DNA from: an uncultured Flavobacteriales bacterium
Lineage (GTDB): Bacteria; Bacteroidota; Bacteroidia; Flavobacteriales_D; Crocinitomicaceae
Assembly: GCA_937973685.1 (NCBI GenBank)
Contig: CALJKJ010000043.1
Coordinates: 1 to 64,000 of the forward strand
DNA: 64,000 nucleotides
Direction: 5' to 3'
Shown here: positions 16,125 to 25,441 of the stretch, in pieces
Position numbering within the stretch: the stretch's first letter is position 1
Layout of the letters: every line of letters starts with the position of its first letter
Made by a program: the position numbers and the translations under genes
Notes under the pieces: model-generated
Database searches by the model: none
The model's input: the letters and a program-made list of their open reading frames with translations, nothing else
Told to the model about the DNA's origin: nothing

Positions 16125-18902
16125 TTAATACCCAGTTACTTTCCCTTTTTGAAGCGCTGGAATTCCCTCTGACAACCAAATTGGCGCTGGTTTATCCAAT
16201 AAATAATGATCGAAGAACTGACGCATTCGAATACTTAAGTCAATCCGATTTGGGATTTTCATCAAATTATGATCGTCTCCATTGTAATTCAACAACCAAA
16301 CTGGTTGTTGCAATCGTCTTAAACCTGTGTATAATTCAATTCCCTGATACCATGGAACAGCGCCATCTTGATCGTTGTGCATGATAAGCAATGGTGTTTT
16401 GACTGTTGTTAAATGAAAAACGGGACTATTTTCGATATACAAATCAGGCGCTTCCCAAATTGTTTTACCTATACGACTTTGCGTGTGTTCGTATTGAAAT
16501 TGGCGGCTCATTCCACTTCCCCAACGAATTCCACCATATGCAGAAATCATATTACCAACAGGAGCACCAGCCATTGCAGCTGCATAGCGCGTTGTCATAG
16601 TAATCAATTGAGCAGTTTGATAACCTCCCCAACTTTGACCCTGTAAGCCCATTTTTTGCTCATTGATGGCAGGATATTTTTTTAATACAGCATCTGTTCC
16701 GCTCATGATACAATCGTATGCTCCATTAGCTGGATGCCCAATTTGGTAACGAATATCTGGAATAAACACAAAATAACCTGCTGAAGCATATTCTGTAGGA
16801 TGAATGACAGAAGCCGTTGGTCTAGGTGCATAGTGTGTGTGAATATCATCGGAGTGCAATTCGTAATAGTAAACCAACAACGGATATGATTTTGTTGAAT
16901 CGTAATTTTCAGGTTTGTAAATCAATCCTTCGAGTGGAATGCCTTTGTAACTTGTCCAGTTAATTTGTTCTACTGTTGACCAATTGTATAATCCTTGTTG
17001 GGGATTTGTTGAAGCTATTTTAAGTGGATTTTTACCAGCTGTAATAACATAAGCATCGGGATATGCATCATTTGATTGTTTTTGATAAATCAAAGACGCG
17101 CCATTTTTTGCTCTTTTTAAACTTAAAAATTCCATAGCAGCGGCATCAAGAACTGTTCCTTTTGGCGCAAATAAATTTCCAGATAATTGATATACTGTTG
17201 AATAACGTGTTTTTACATGTGTTTGTGTTAACAAGCAATTTTCCGCATTTAAATACAACGAATCGCGCGTTAGGTGTGTCAACGAATAACGGTAATTTGT
17301 GTCGTTTTGTGCTTGCAGTTGACTTAACATACTGACAGCTTTTTTGGTGCTAACATCTACAATGATGATGTCTTTTTCAGCTTGTAACAACAATCCTTTT
17401 TCATCAGTTGTCCATCCGATGATACCTAATGTAGCTGGTAGTTCTGGCGTTCCATTTCCATCAACTAAGAAATTTGCTTTCACTCCACATGTGATACAAT
17501 TGTTTGTACCTCTCGTTAAATCTAATAGAAAATAGGCGTTTTTTTGTTCATCCCAATAAGTGAAAAAGTTACCACTTGGCGATAAACTTGTTTCAAAATA
17601 GGTTTTGTTCCGTAAGGGCAATAAGTCACCTGTTGCTAGTTCTAAGCGGTAGTAATTAGCAGGGCGTGGTGATTGCCATGTTTCAAATTGATACATTTCA
17701 TCGCAGCTAGCAAGCACATATTTTTCAGTACTTGTAGGATCGATATCCATGGAGAGGGAATCTCTTCCTAATTGTGTTTTTGTTCCTGTTGACAGGTTAT
17801 ATGAATATTGATTCACTTGAGCTAAATCGCGCTTTAATTCAACTAATTGCTGCGGTTGTAAGCGTTTGTCTTGCCAGTGCCAAATGTCTAATTTGTATTT
17901 TTCACTTTCTAATAGCGTGTCTTTTACAGGTTTCTCAAGTTTGTTCCAACTACCAAATAAAATAGCTGCATCACCAGCATGAAAACGTGGTTTGTATTGA
18001 CTTGAAAGTACGCGATTCGTTTCAAAAAGTTGAGCTGTATCAATTAATTTCGAGAAATTTCCTTTTTCCCACAACCATAAATTCCATCGTTTGTATTCGC
18101 TGGTGTCTGTAGCATATAAACCAGTGATTTTAAAAGCGTTTTCTGAAAAATTTATTCCTGTAATTTCTGTGTAACGACGTTGACTTTTCCACTCTGACTT
18201 TCCAGGTTCAATTACAATTAAACGAACGGAATCTTTTTTCAACTTTTGATGTTCCAACAACACCAAGCCTTGCCCATTTTTAGCAACTTCAAATCCTGTA
18301 ATATTTTTATAACATACTTTTTTCGTGCCAGGCTGCCAAATTGTTGTCAATTTCCCATCAGATTTCCACGCTCCGTTTTTAGCTATTAATTTCTTTTCCT
18401 TTCGCTTTTCTTTTTTGGATAAATAATTTGCAGGCCATTCGTTTGTATGGGAGGAGTATACAAGTAAATCACTCTCCGTTGCCAGTTTGAATTCTTTTAA
18501 TTTCGGAAATTTCACCAACGAATCTTTTTCATAGAAATAAATCCCCAAACTATCCTTCGGCCATTTTTCTTTTGGAATTTTAGCTAATTCGACCTTCCTT
18601 ATGGTGTCGTAGCCAGCTTGAATGCGAAAAACGATAAAATTTGATTTTCCAGCAAACTGCGCGTCAATTCCTCTGGCAATGGAATCCTTTTTTCCTGTTT
18701 CGTTATTCACAACATACAAAAAACCATCTCCTTGCATCGGACGAATGGTGTAAGCTGCATATTTTCCATCTGCTGATAGTTGAATTTCGCCAATTCGTTT
18801 CCATAACGGATAAGCAGTGTGGTCAATGACTTTCTTTTGAGCTAACAAATTGAAAGACAATATAATAAATGAATAAGCGATAATAATCGTAGATAATTTC
18901 AT
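16125..18902 (-). CDS. Secreted prolyl-oligopeptidase-family (S9) serine peptidase
   Basis: A 925-residue protein with a signal peptide (ending LLAQ), a long N-terminal beta-propeller-type region and a C-terminal alpha/beta-hydrolase catalytic domain. The triad is visible as GQSWGGY (Ser757), NDQDGAVPW (Asp846) and DDHNL (His878). S9 enzymes of this layout (DPP-IV/acylaminoacyl-peptidase-like) cleave short peptides in the periplasm or outside. It is transcribed divergently from the hydrolase at 18981 with a 78-base gap. Confidence 0.92.
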   Translation of the reverse strand: MKLSTIIIAYSFIILSFNLLAQKKVIDHTAYPLWKRIGEIQLSADGKYAAYTIRPMQGDGFLYVVNNETGKKDSIARGIDAQFAGKSNFIVFRIQAGYDTIRKVELAKIPKEKWPKDSLGIYFYEKDSLVKFPKLKEFKLATESDLLVYSSHTNEWPANYLSKKEKRKEKKLIAKNGAWKSDGKLTTIWQPGTKKVCYKNITGFEVAKNGQGLVLLEHQKLKKDSVRLIVIEPGKSEWKSQRRYTEITGINFSENAFKITGLYATDTSEYKRWNLWLWEKGNFSKLIDTAQLFETNRVLSSQYKPRFHAGDAAILFGSWNKLEKPVKDTLLESEKYKLDIWHWQDKRLQPQQLVELKRDLAQVNQYSYNLSTGTKTQLGRDSLSMDIDPTSTEKYVLASCDEMYQFETWQSPRPANYYRLELATGDLLPLRNKTYFETSLSPSGNFFTYWDEQKNAYFLLDLTRGTNNCITCGVKANFLVDGNGTPELPATLGIIGWTTDEKGLLLQAEKDIIIVDVSTKKAVSMLSQLQAQNDTNYRYSLTHLTRDSLYLNAENCLLTQTHVKTRYSTVYQLSGNLFAPKGTVLDAAAMEFLSLKRAKNGASLIYQKQSNDAYPDAYVITAGKNPLKIASTNPQQGLYNWSTVEQINWTSYKGIPLEGLIYKPENYDSTKSYPLLVYYYELHSDDIHTHYAPRPTASVIHPTEYASAGYFVFIPDIRYQIGHPANGAYDCIMSGTDAVLKKYPAINEQKMGLQGQSWGGYQTAQLITMTTRYAAAMAGAPVGNMISAYGGIRWGSGMSRQFQYEHTQSRIGKTIWEAPDLYIENSPVFHLTTVKTPLLIMHNDQDGAVPWYQGIELYTGLRRLQQPVWLLNYNGDDHNLMKIPNRIDLSIRMRQFFDHYLLDKPAPIWLSEGIPALQKGKVTGY

Positions 18903-18980
18903 ATTAGCAGATTTTCAACAAAGGTTTAAATATAGGGACTTAATTTGTAGATTTACTAAAAATCAAAAGTTAGGCAACCA

Positions 18981-20387
18981 ATGAATACATGTATCAAAGT
19001 CGTTTTTATCCTATTATTCTGTACATCACCTCTTTTTGGAAAAAACAAAATAGATGGTGTTTGGCACGCTTCATTTACTGTCATGGGACAAGCCATGTTG
19101 CTCGATTTAACAGTAAAATCTGGTGGAAAAGAAGTTGCAATTAGCAATCCTGAAATGGAGGTAGCTCCACAAATACCAGGCGGAAATGTTGTGTTTAAAA
19201 AAAACAAATTGTCATTTAATGTCGCGTTTATTGGCCTAGAATTTAAAGGTACTTTTTTTCCGAAAGGGGATTCTATCGTTGGTGTAATGAACCAATCAGG
19301 GATAACTTGGGATGTTAAGTTTTTTCGCACCATTCAGAAGAAAAACAAAGTAAACCGACCGCAAACACCCAAGGAACCATTCCCTTATGAGACCCAAGAA
19401 GTGTCCTTCCAAAACCCGAAAGATAACGTGCAAATTTTTGGGACTTTCACCTATCCCATCAATAAAAATAGTAATTATCCAATTGTTTTTTTAGCTTCAG
19501 GTTCGGGGCCTCAAGATAGAAATTGCACCATTCTTGGTCACCAATCTTTTTTGTTGATTGCAGATCAATTTGCTCGAGCAGGAATAGCAACTTTTCGCTT
19601 TGATGACCGTGGTGCAGGAGAATCAAAAGCAAATTTTTCGTTAGCTGCTTTGTCTGATTTTGTAAGTGATTTAACTACAAGCATTAATTATTTTGCCCAA
19701 GATGAACAATTAAAAGGGCATCCTTTTGGATTATTAGGACATTCTGAAGGTGGAATGCATATCATGGAAGCATATAAGCAAACAAAAGAACAAATTGATT
19801 TTTTGGTTTTTATGGCGGCATGTGGTGTTTCAGGTAAAGATGTGCTTGTTCAGCAACAATATGAAATGCCCTTAGCAGAAGGTTTAAACGAAGAAATTGC
19901 ATTGTGGAATAAAACATTATTTCAAGGCTTATCAGAACGTGTTTTGGCAGAATCGGATTTGGTGAAATGTGCGTTTAACATAGAAGCATTCTTAAAAGAA
20001 ATGTATGCAAAAGCGCCGAAAGGAGCCATATCGGAGGCAATGAATGAAGAAACATTTGTAGCAAATAATGCTGCATTTTTAAACAATCAATGGGGCAGAC
20101 AATTTTTAGCATTTAATCCAACAGAATATTTAAAAACTATTGAAGTACCGTTAATTGCTCTTTTCGGCAGTAAGGATATTCAAGTAAATCCAATCATCAA
20201 TAGTGAAGCATTTAGAAGTGCGCTATCCTCTAGTCAATTAAAGCGAGCTCAAATAACGGTTCTTCCGCAATTAAACCATTTATTTCAGCAATGTAATACC
20301 TGTAATTTTAAAGAATATGGTGATTTAGAAGAGACAATGTCTCCACTTGTTTTTGAACAATTGATACCTTTTATATTGAAACAATGA
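18981..20387 (+). CDS. Secreted alpha/beta hydrolase
   Basis: A 468-residue protein with a signal peptide, an N-terminal beta domain of about 110 residues (GVWHASFTV..., a DUF-like lipocalin-style repeat), then a hydrolase domain: oxyanion region SGSGPQDRNC, FDDRGAGES, nucleophile elbow GHSEGG, acid LFGSKDIQV, and final LNHLFQ His. Similar proteins are called dienelactone hydrolase-like or S9-like esterases; the substrate is unknown. Its stop overlaps the GH20 start by 4 bases. Confidence 0.85.
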   Translation: MNTCIKVVFILLFCTSPLFGKNKIDGVWHASFTVMGQAMLLDLTVKSGGKEVAISNPEMEVAPQIPGGNVVFKKNKLSFNVAFIGLEFKGTFFPKGDSIVGVMNQSGITWDVKFFRTIQKKNKVNRPQTPKEPFPYETQEVSFQNPKDNVQIFGTFTYPINKNSNYPIVFLASGSGPQDRNCTILGHQSFLLIADQFARAGIATFRFDDRGAGESKANFSLAALSDFVSDLTTSINYFAQDEQLKGHPFGLLGHSEGGMHIMEAYKQTKEQIDFLVFMAACGVSGKDVLVQQQYEMPLAEGLNEEIALWNKTLFQGLSERVLAESDLVKCAFNIEAFLKEMYAKAPKGAISEAMNEETFVANNAAFLNNQWGRQFLAFNPTEYLKTIEVPLIALFGSKDIQVNPIINSEAFRSALSSSQLKRAQITVLPQLNHLFQQCNTCNFKEYGDLEETMSPLVFEQLIPFILKQ

Positions 20388-22585
20388 AACTACTCAGCTT
20401 CCTTTTATTTTTCTTTTCTTTTGTGTCCTTTGGACAACAAAGTCGTATTTTCCCGCAGCCTAATCAGTTAACTGAAACAGCAGAAGCATTTTTATTTGAT
20501 GGATCGTTAACAATTCAAAACAACTCTGATTTTATTGCTGTTGTGCCCTACCTTCAACAATTGTTTGCTCATGACAACAGCATTTCTTTAACACCAGCGG
20601 CAACTAATTATTCGGTCTCTTTACACAATAACAATCAATTGAAAAGTGAAGCATATCAGTTAACGGTTTCATCCACTGGAATTACCATTGCGTATGCGGA
20701 TAAAAATGGCTTGTTGTATGCGTTTCAAAGTTTGAATCAATGGATAACAAACAAACAAAAAATTCAAGGTGTAATCATCAGCGATTCTCCCCGTTTTTCC
20801 TACCGAGGAACACATTTGGATTGTGCCCGACATTATTATTCAATTCAAGAATTGAAACAATTTATTGATGAACAGGCACGGTTGAAATTCAATCGTTTTC
20901 ACTGGCACTTAACAGACGACCAAGGTTGGCGACTTGAAATCAAACAATTCCCTAAATTGACTGCAATTGGTGCTTGGCGTGATAGTACAATTGTTGGGCA
21001 TTACAGCGCCTTTCCTAGAGTTTATGAAAAAAAGCGTTACGGAGGTTTTTATACACAAGAAGAAGCGAGAGAATTGGTTCGATATGCTGCAATGCGTGGA
21101 ATTACTATTGTTCCTGAAATCGAATTACCAGGTCATGCGCGTGCCGCATTAGCAGCCTATCCAAATTTAGGGTGTACTGGTCAACAATTACCTGTTCCAG
21201 GATTGTGGGGCGTTTTTGACGATGTTTTTTGTCCAACTGATGAAACTATTGACTTCTTGAAAAAAGTATTGGATGAGGTAGTGGCTATTTTTCCTTCAGA
21301 AACAATTCATATCGGAGGGGATGAAGTGCCTAAAACCCGCTGGAATAATTGTGAAAAATGTAAACACCAACGTGAAGTACATGGATTAAAAGACGCCCAC
21401 GAGTTACAAAGCTATGTCATCAGTCAAATGGAACAACACCTGCGTTTGAAAGGTAGAAAAATCATTGGCTGGGATGAAATTTTGGAAGGAGGATTGGCGG
21501 AAAATGCCCAAGTGATGTCCTGGAGAGGTGTTGACGGAGGAATTGCAGCTGCTAAGACAAAACATCATGTTGTAATGAGTCCGGTTTCACACTGTTATTT
21601 TGATTATTATCAAAGCAGTCACGCCGATGAACCCTTGGCAATTGGCGGCTTATTGACCTTAGAAAAAGTGTACAGTTACGAACCAATTCCAAAAGAACTT
21701 TCCCCCGATGAGGCAGCTTTTATTTTAGGTGCTCAAGCCAATATTTGGACCGAATATTTACCCGAATTCAAAGATGTATTGTACAATACTTTTCCACGAT
21801 TGATTGCGATGGCAGAAGTTAATTGGACAATGGAGAAGCCAAGTTACGAACGATTTGTCGAAGCAATGAATCGGTCATATTTACCTCAATTAAAACAACG
21901 GGGAATCAATTATTCCTTGGCTTTTTTAGATCCGAACTTATCACTTACAGCTGTTCCAAATGGATTTGAACTTAGTGCAAATGTTCCTTTAACAGGTGTC
22001 GTTTTAAAATATGGCGACCAAGCTTTTGAACAACTGCCATTAGAGCGCACTGCTTCAAAAATAAATCGTATTTTTCCAATCACTACATGGTACCAAGGAA
22101 GCGCAATCCGCACGGCTAATTTTAGTTATTGGACACACCTAGCAACAGGAAGAAAAGTGACTTTTCAAACACCACCAGATGAAAAATACAATTATCGCGG
22201 GGAGTTGGCATTAACGGATGGAGTTGTTGGTGGAACACCTTGGCGTGGTGACCAATGGCTTGGTTTCTTGAACGATACCGTTGTTTTTACCTTGGATTTG
22301 GAAGCAGTTACTGAGTTTAAGCAACTCGAAATGGGCATGTTAAACGAACCAAATTCATGGATTTACCGTCCGAAATCTGTTCAAGTTGAAATAAGTAATG
22401 ATGGAAAAAACTTCAAGCAGTATTCGAACACTCAACAAACAACAGATAAGCTGACTGTAACAAAAACAAAGTCTGCACGTTACCTACGTTTTACCCTTAT
22501 CAATTTACCGCTAATTCCAGAAGGAGATCCGGGTGCTGGTTATGTGCCGTGGACATTTGTGGACGAACTAATTTTGACCCGATGA
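20384..22585 (+). CDS. Beta-N-acetylhexosaminidase, GH20
   Basis: Exo-acting hydrolase of terminal GlcNAc/GalNAc residues. The 733-residue protein has a signal peptide (MKLLSFLLFFFSFVSFG), a GH20b domain (about 25-130) and a catalytic TIM barrel with the Asp-Glu pair in HIGGDEVPKTRW (D313, E314). A C-terminal region after about 590 contains an F5/8-type discoidin-like module (LGFLNDTVVFTLDLE; RYLRFTLINLP). Substrates likely include chitin fragments or glycans. It is ATGA-coupled to both neighbours. Confidence 0.95.
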   Translation: MKLLSFLLFFFSFVSFGQQSRIFPQPNQLTETAEAFLFDGSLTIQNNSDFIAVVPYLQQLFAHDNSISLTPAATNYSVSLHNNNQLKSEAYQLTVSSTGITIAYADKNGLLYAFQSLNQWITNKQKIQGVIISDSPRFSYRGTHLDCARHYYSIQELKQFIDEQARLKFNRFHWHLTDDQGWRLEIKQFPKLTAIGAWRDSTIVGHYSAFPRVYEKKRYGGFYTQEEARELVRYAAMRGITIVPEIELPGHARAALAAYPNLGCTGQQLPVPGLWGVFDDVFCPTDETIDFLKKVLDEVVAIFPSETIHIGGDEVPKTRWNNCEKCKHQREVHGLKDAHELQSYVISQMEQHLRLKGRKIIGWDEILEGGLAENAQVMSWRGVDGGIAAAKTKHHVVMSPVSHCYFDYYQSSHADEPLAIGGLLTLEKVYSYEPIPKELSPDEAAFILGAQANIWTEYLPEFKDVLYNTFPRLIAMAEVNWTMEKPSYERFVEAMNRSYLPQLKQRGINYSLAFLDPNLSLTAVPNGFELSANVPLTGVVLKYGDQAFEQLPLERTASKINRIFPITTWYQGSAIRTANFSYWTHLATGRKVTFQTPPDEKYNYRGELALTDGVVGGTPWRGDQWLGFLNDTVVFTLDLEAVTEFKQLEMGMLNEPNSWIYRPKSVQVEISNDGKNFKQYSNTQQTTDKLTVTKTKSARYLRFTLINLPLIPEGDPGAGYVPWTFVDELILTR

Positions 22586-23292
22586 AATTAGAAATGTGTG
22601 TTGGTTCACTAGAAGCCGCTCGTATGGCAAGTGAATACAAAGTTGACCGGATCGAAACATGTATTGCATTGGAACAAGGTGGGCTGACGCCTACTAAAAG
22701 CATGGTTTCTTGGATTCACAATACATTTCAATTGGAACAGCATGTATTAATTCGTCAACGAGCCGGTGGATTTTGTTACGATTACGATGAATTGTTGATT
22801 ATGCGCGACCAAATAAGCGCCATGCGTGAAATTGGAGTAGCTGGTGTAGTTATTGGCGCATTAACTCCCGAACATGAACTTGATGTAGACACGCTTGAAA
22901 CTTGGAAACGTGCAGCAGGAAATTTGGACCTCACCTTTCACCGTGCATTTGATGATGTAAAAGATTGGAAAAAAGGGATTGATCAATTGGTGAAAATGGG
23001 TTTTAAACGCATTTTATCGAGTGGACAACAACCAACTGTTTCTGATGGACTAGACCGTTTATCAGAAATGGTAACTTATGCGGCAGGACGCATTGAGATA
23101 ATGGCAGGAGGAGGCGTCACTAACAGCTTATTATCTGCTTTAAAAAATACAGGTGTCAATGCAATTCATTTTTCTGGAACAAGCACAACAATTGTAGATA
23201 AGGGAAGTCTTTTTTCGACTACATTGCTCCTTCCAAACGAAGAAAAAACGCGCGCGATTATTCATTCATTTCATCAAATGAACGCGGTTTAG
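22582..23292 (+). CDS. cutC: CutC family protein
   Basis: A 236-residue TIM-barrel protein with the CutC pattern: EMCVGSLEAARMA, RIETCIALEQGGLTPT, FHRAFDDVKDW, RILSSGQQPTVSDG and IMAGGGV. The family was named for copper homeostasis but its biochemical role is disputed. I chose the ATG at 22582, whose TGA overlap couples it to the GH20 stop, over the upstream in-frame ATG at 22549. Third gene of the hydrolase/GH20/cutC operon; it converges with the LuxR-type gene, overlapping by 4 bases. Confidence 0.94.
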   Translation: MKLEMCVGSLEAARMASEYKVDRIETCIALEQGGLTPTKSMVSWIHNTFQLEQHVLIRQRAGGFCYDYDELLIMRDQISAMREIGVAGVVIGALTPEHELDVDTLETWKRAAGNLDLTFHRAFDDVKDWKKGIDQLVKMGFKRILSSGQQPTVSDGLDRLSEMVTYAAGRIEIMAGGGVTNSLLSALKNTGVNAIHFSGTSTTIVDKGSLFSTTLLLPNEEKTRAIIHSFHQMNAV

Positions 23293-25073
23293 TCAGCTAC
23301 TGTTTTTAATACATCTCTCACAAAAACATCAATTGGAATTGCGCTATCAATTCCTAATTTAACGCGAATGTTCTTGCGTGTATATTCAATTGCTTTTTCT
23401 GTTTTATTCAACAATATTCCAATTTCTTTACTCGAATAACTATTCATAATGAGCGAAAGTACAGTAAGTTCTTTATCAGACAGTTTGTCTTTAAACAGGT
23501 TGTTTATTCGTAATTTCTCAAAGGAATAGGCCTCTTTTTGAGAAGCAATAATAGCAAGTTCTGTATAGTTATTGAAAAAGAGATCAACGTCTAATTTTGC
23601 TCGTTTTAATTCCGCAGCATCCTCTGGTGAAGTGTTTTTCAATTTGTTATTATTGAAATATGCTTCAATTTGTTTTCGGAGGATAGCAATTTTCCCAACT
23701 GTTTTTAAAATTTCTTCCATGCGCAATTCTTGATTTTTTAGTTTTTGCTGTAAACTAAATTGCATTTCATGAGATGTTTCTAAATTCTTTGATATTTCAA
23801 CGATAACATTCGTTTTTGTTTTCTCTTTTCGTTGAAAATAGCTATATAGGTATAAACCTAAAACAAACAAAAACAACGATGAAATGATCAGAAAAAAATT
23901 AAGATACTGTTGGTTTTTAATTTTTAGTTGATTGATTTTTGTTAAATTTTTGAGTTTATCATTTTCTATTTTTAAAGATGTTTTTTCTGTTAATACTTGA
24001 TAATCTTTCAATGCAGTTGTAGCATTTTCAGATCTTTTTTTATCCGAAAGCAACATTTTCATAGCTATTGCTTCAGCGTAGCCCTTATAATTCTTGCTTT
24101 GTAGTTCAACTTTGCTCAATAAATCATAAAATGCAATTTCACTAGAAATATCGTGAACAGAAAATGCTTCTTTTTTTAATGAAAAAAGTGTTTTTTGATT
24201 TCCAATAATTGATTTATTTACTAATAAATTTGCTTCTTGTAAAAGTATTTTAGTATAAACATATTCGTTATGATAAACAGGTATTTTCCGAGCAAGCAAT
24301 TTTTTTAGGCGAGACCTATTTTTAAATTGGCAGAAAAATTCTAATTCCAATTCATCAAGTGTAGTTTTATAAGTTTCAAGCGTTTTTACTAAAAATTCTG
24401 CAGATGAAATATGTTTGTTAAACGTAAGTTCATCATTTTTTATTCCAGCTATTTTTGCTAAGTTAATGTGTACTAAAAAAGAAATGGTTGGCGAAAATTC
24501 CCGATCAACTTTATTGAAAATAATTTCCGCTGAAGCCAAATCGTCTAGTTCCATAAATGCAACCCCAATATTTAGGTAGTTCACCCAATAATTTTGATCT
24601 TTATCTCCAATTGCTTCCATCGCTTTTCGTGCGGAAATAAAATAGTTGATAGCGGATTTCAAATAGCCTTTTCGTAAAAAAATGACGCCAATATTACTGT
24701 TGATTCCCGAGATATTTTTGTATTCATTTGCACATTTTTTATTTTCAAGTGCTTTTTCATACCATGTTAAAGCATTATCAAATTGAGAAATCATGAAATA
24801 ATAATTCCCTAAATCGTAATACACATCAAACTCTTGATTACAATCATTGTTTGCTCGAGTTAAGGAGATTACTTTTTTATAAAGTGGGATTGCGTCTTTT
24901 ACATTGTTGTCAATCTTTAAGGTGTGCTTTGCTTTTTTTAATAATACAGTAATTGCTTGACGCGTGTTACTTTTTTTCTCTTTGTTTTCATTTACATTGG
25001 CTTGCGAACAATTGGTTAATATTGACAACAAGCAAATGGAAACGATAAGACGCGTTACTAATTTTGGCATCAT
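23289..25073 (-). CDS. Membrane-tethered TPR protein with LuxR-type HTH
   Basis: A 594-residue one-component regulator. N-terminal signal with a lipobox-like LTNC, about 300 residues of tetratricopeptide repeats (for example DVYYDLGNYYFMISQFDNAL and IGVIFLRKGYLKSAINYF), one transmembrane helix (about 382-404), a coiled coil, and a C-terminal LuxR/GerE-like helix-turn-helix (LSDKELTVLSLIMNSYSSKEIGIL begins it). The layout is common in Bacteroidota. I chose ATG 25073 because the signal peptide begins there; upstream in-frame ATGs add an unlikely leader. Target genes unknown. Confidence 0.85.
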   Translation of the reverse strand: MMPKLVTRLIVSICLLSILTNCSQANVNENKEKKSNTRQAITVLLKKAKHTLKIDNNVKDAIPLYKKVISLTRANNDCNQEFDVYYDLGNYYFMISQFDNALTWYEKALENKKCANEYKNISGINSNIGVIFLRKGYLKSAINYFISARKAMEAIGDKDQNYWVNYLNIGVAFMELDDLASAEIIFNKVDREFSPTISFLVHINLAKIAGIKNDELTFNKHISSAEFLVKTLETYKTTLDELELEFFCQFKNRSRLKKLLARKIPVYHNEYVYTKILLQEANLLVNKSIIGNQKTLFSLKKEAFSVHDISSEIAFYDLLSKVELQSKNYKGYAEAIAMKMLLSDKKRSENATTALKDYQVLTEKTSLKIENDKLKNLTKINQLKIKNQQYLNFFLIISSLFLFVLGLYLYSYFQRKEKTKTNVIVEISKNLETSHEMQFSLQQKLKNQELRMEEILKTVGKIAILRKQIEAYFNNNKLKNTSPEDAAELKRAKLDVDLFFNNYTELAIIASQKEAYSFEKLRINNLFKDKLSDKELTVLSLIMNSYSSKEIGILLNKTEKAIEYTRKNIRVKLGIDSAIPIDVFVRDVLKTVAD

Positions 25074-25441
25074 AGATTTTTCATTATGTGGTAAATTTAC
25101 AATGTAATTTTGCATAATATTATAAATAATTAAAATTACGTTACTTTTCACAATTCAAATCCTATTACTGTTTTTTCCAAATACATTTTATCGTTTTGAG
25201 TAGTTACAAAGATTATTTTTAATACAGCATTCTATTCAGACAATTCAATTTTAAGAATTCCTTAATTTAGATAACATGTCATGCAATAAATTTTAAAATG
25301 TAACATGAATAAAATCGTTGTTAAATTAAATGTCAGTCAATATTAAAACACCAGGTCTAATAATATTGGAAGTTTGTAACATTAATTACAGTTTATCTAA
25401 AAAAGACTGTTTAAATTTGACAAATATTAAATGCATCAATT
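25074..25441. other. AT-rich divergent intergenic region
   Basis: About 370 bases between the TPR-LuxR regulator and the MBL-rhodanese gene with no convincing coding frame. It contains a perfect -7 element TAAATTTG at 25412-25419 for the plus-strand gene, but no TTTG at the matching -33 distance, so the promoter may need an activator. Confidence 0.5.
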
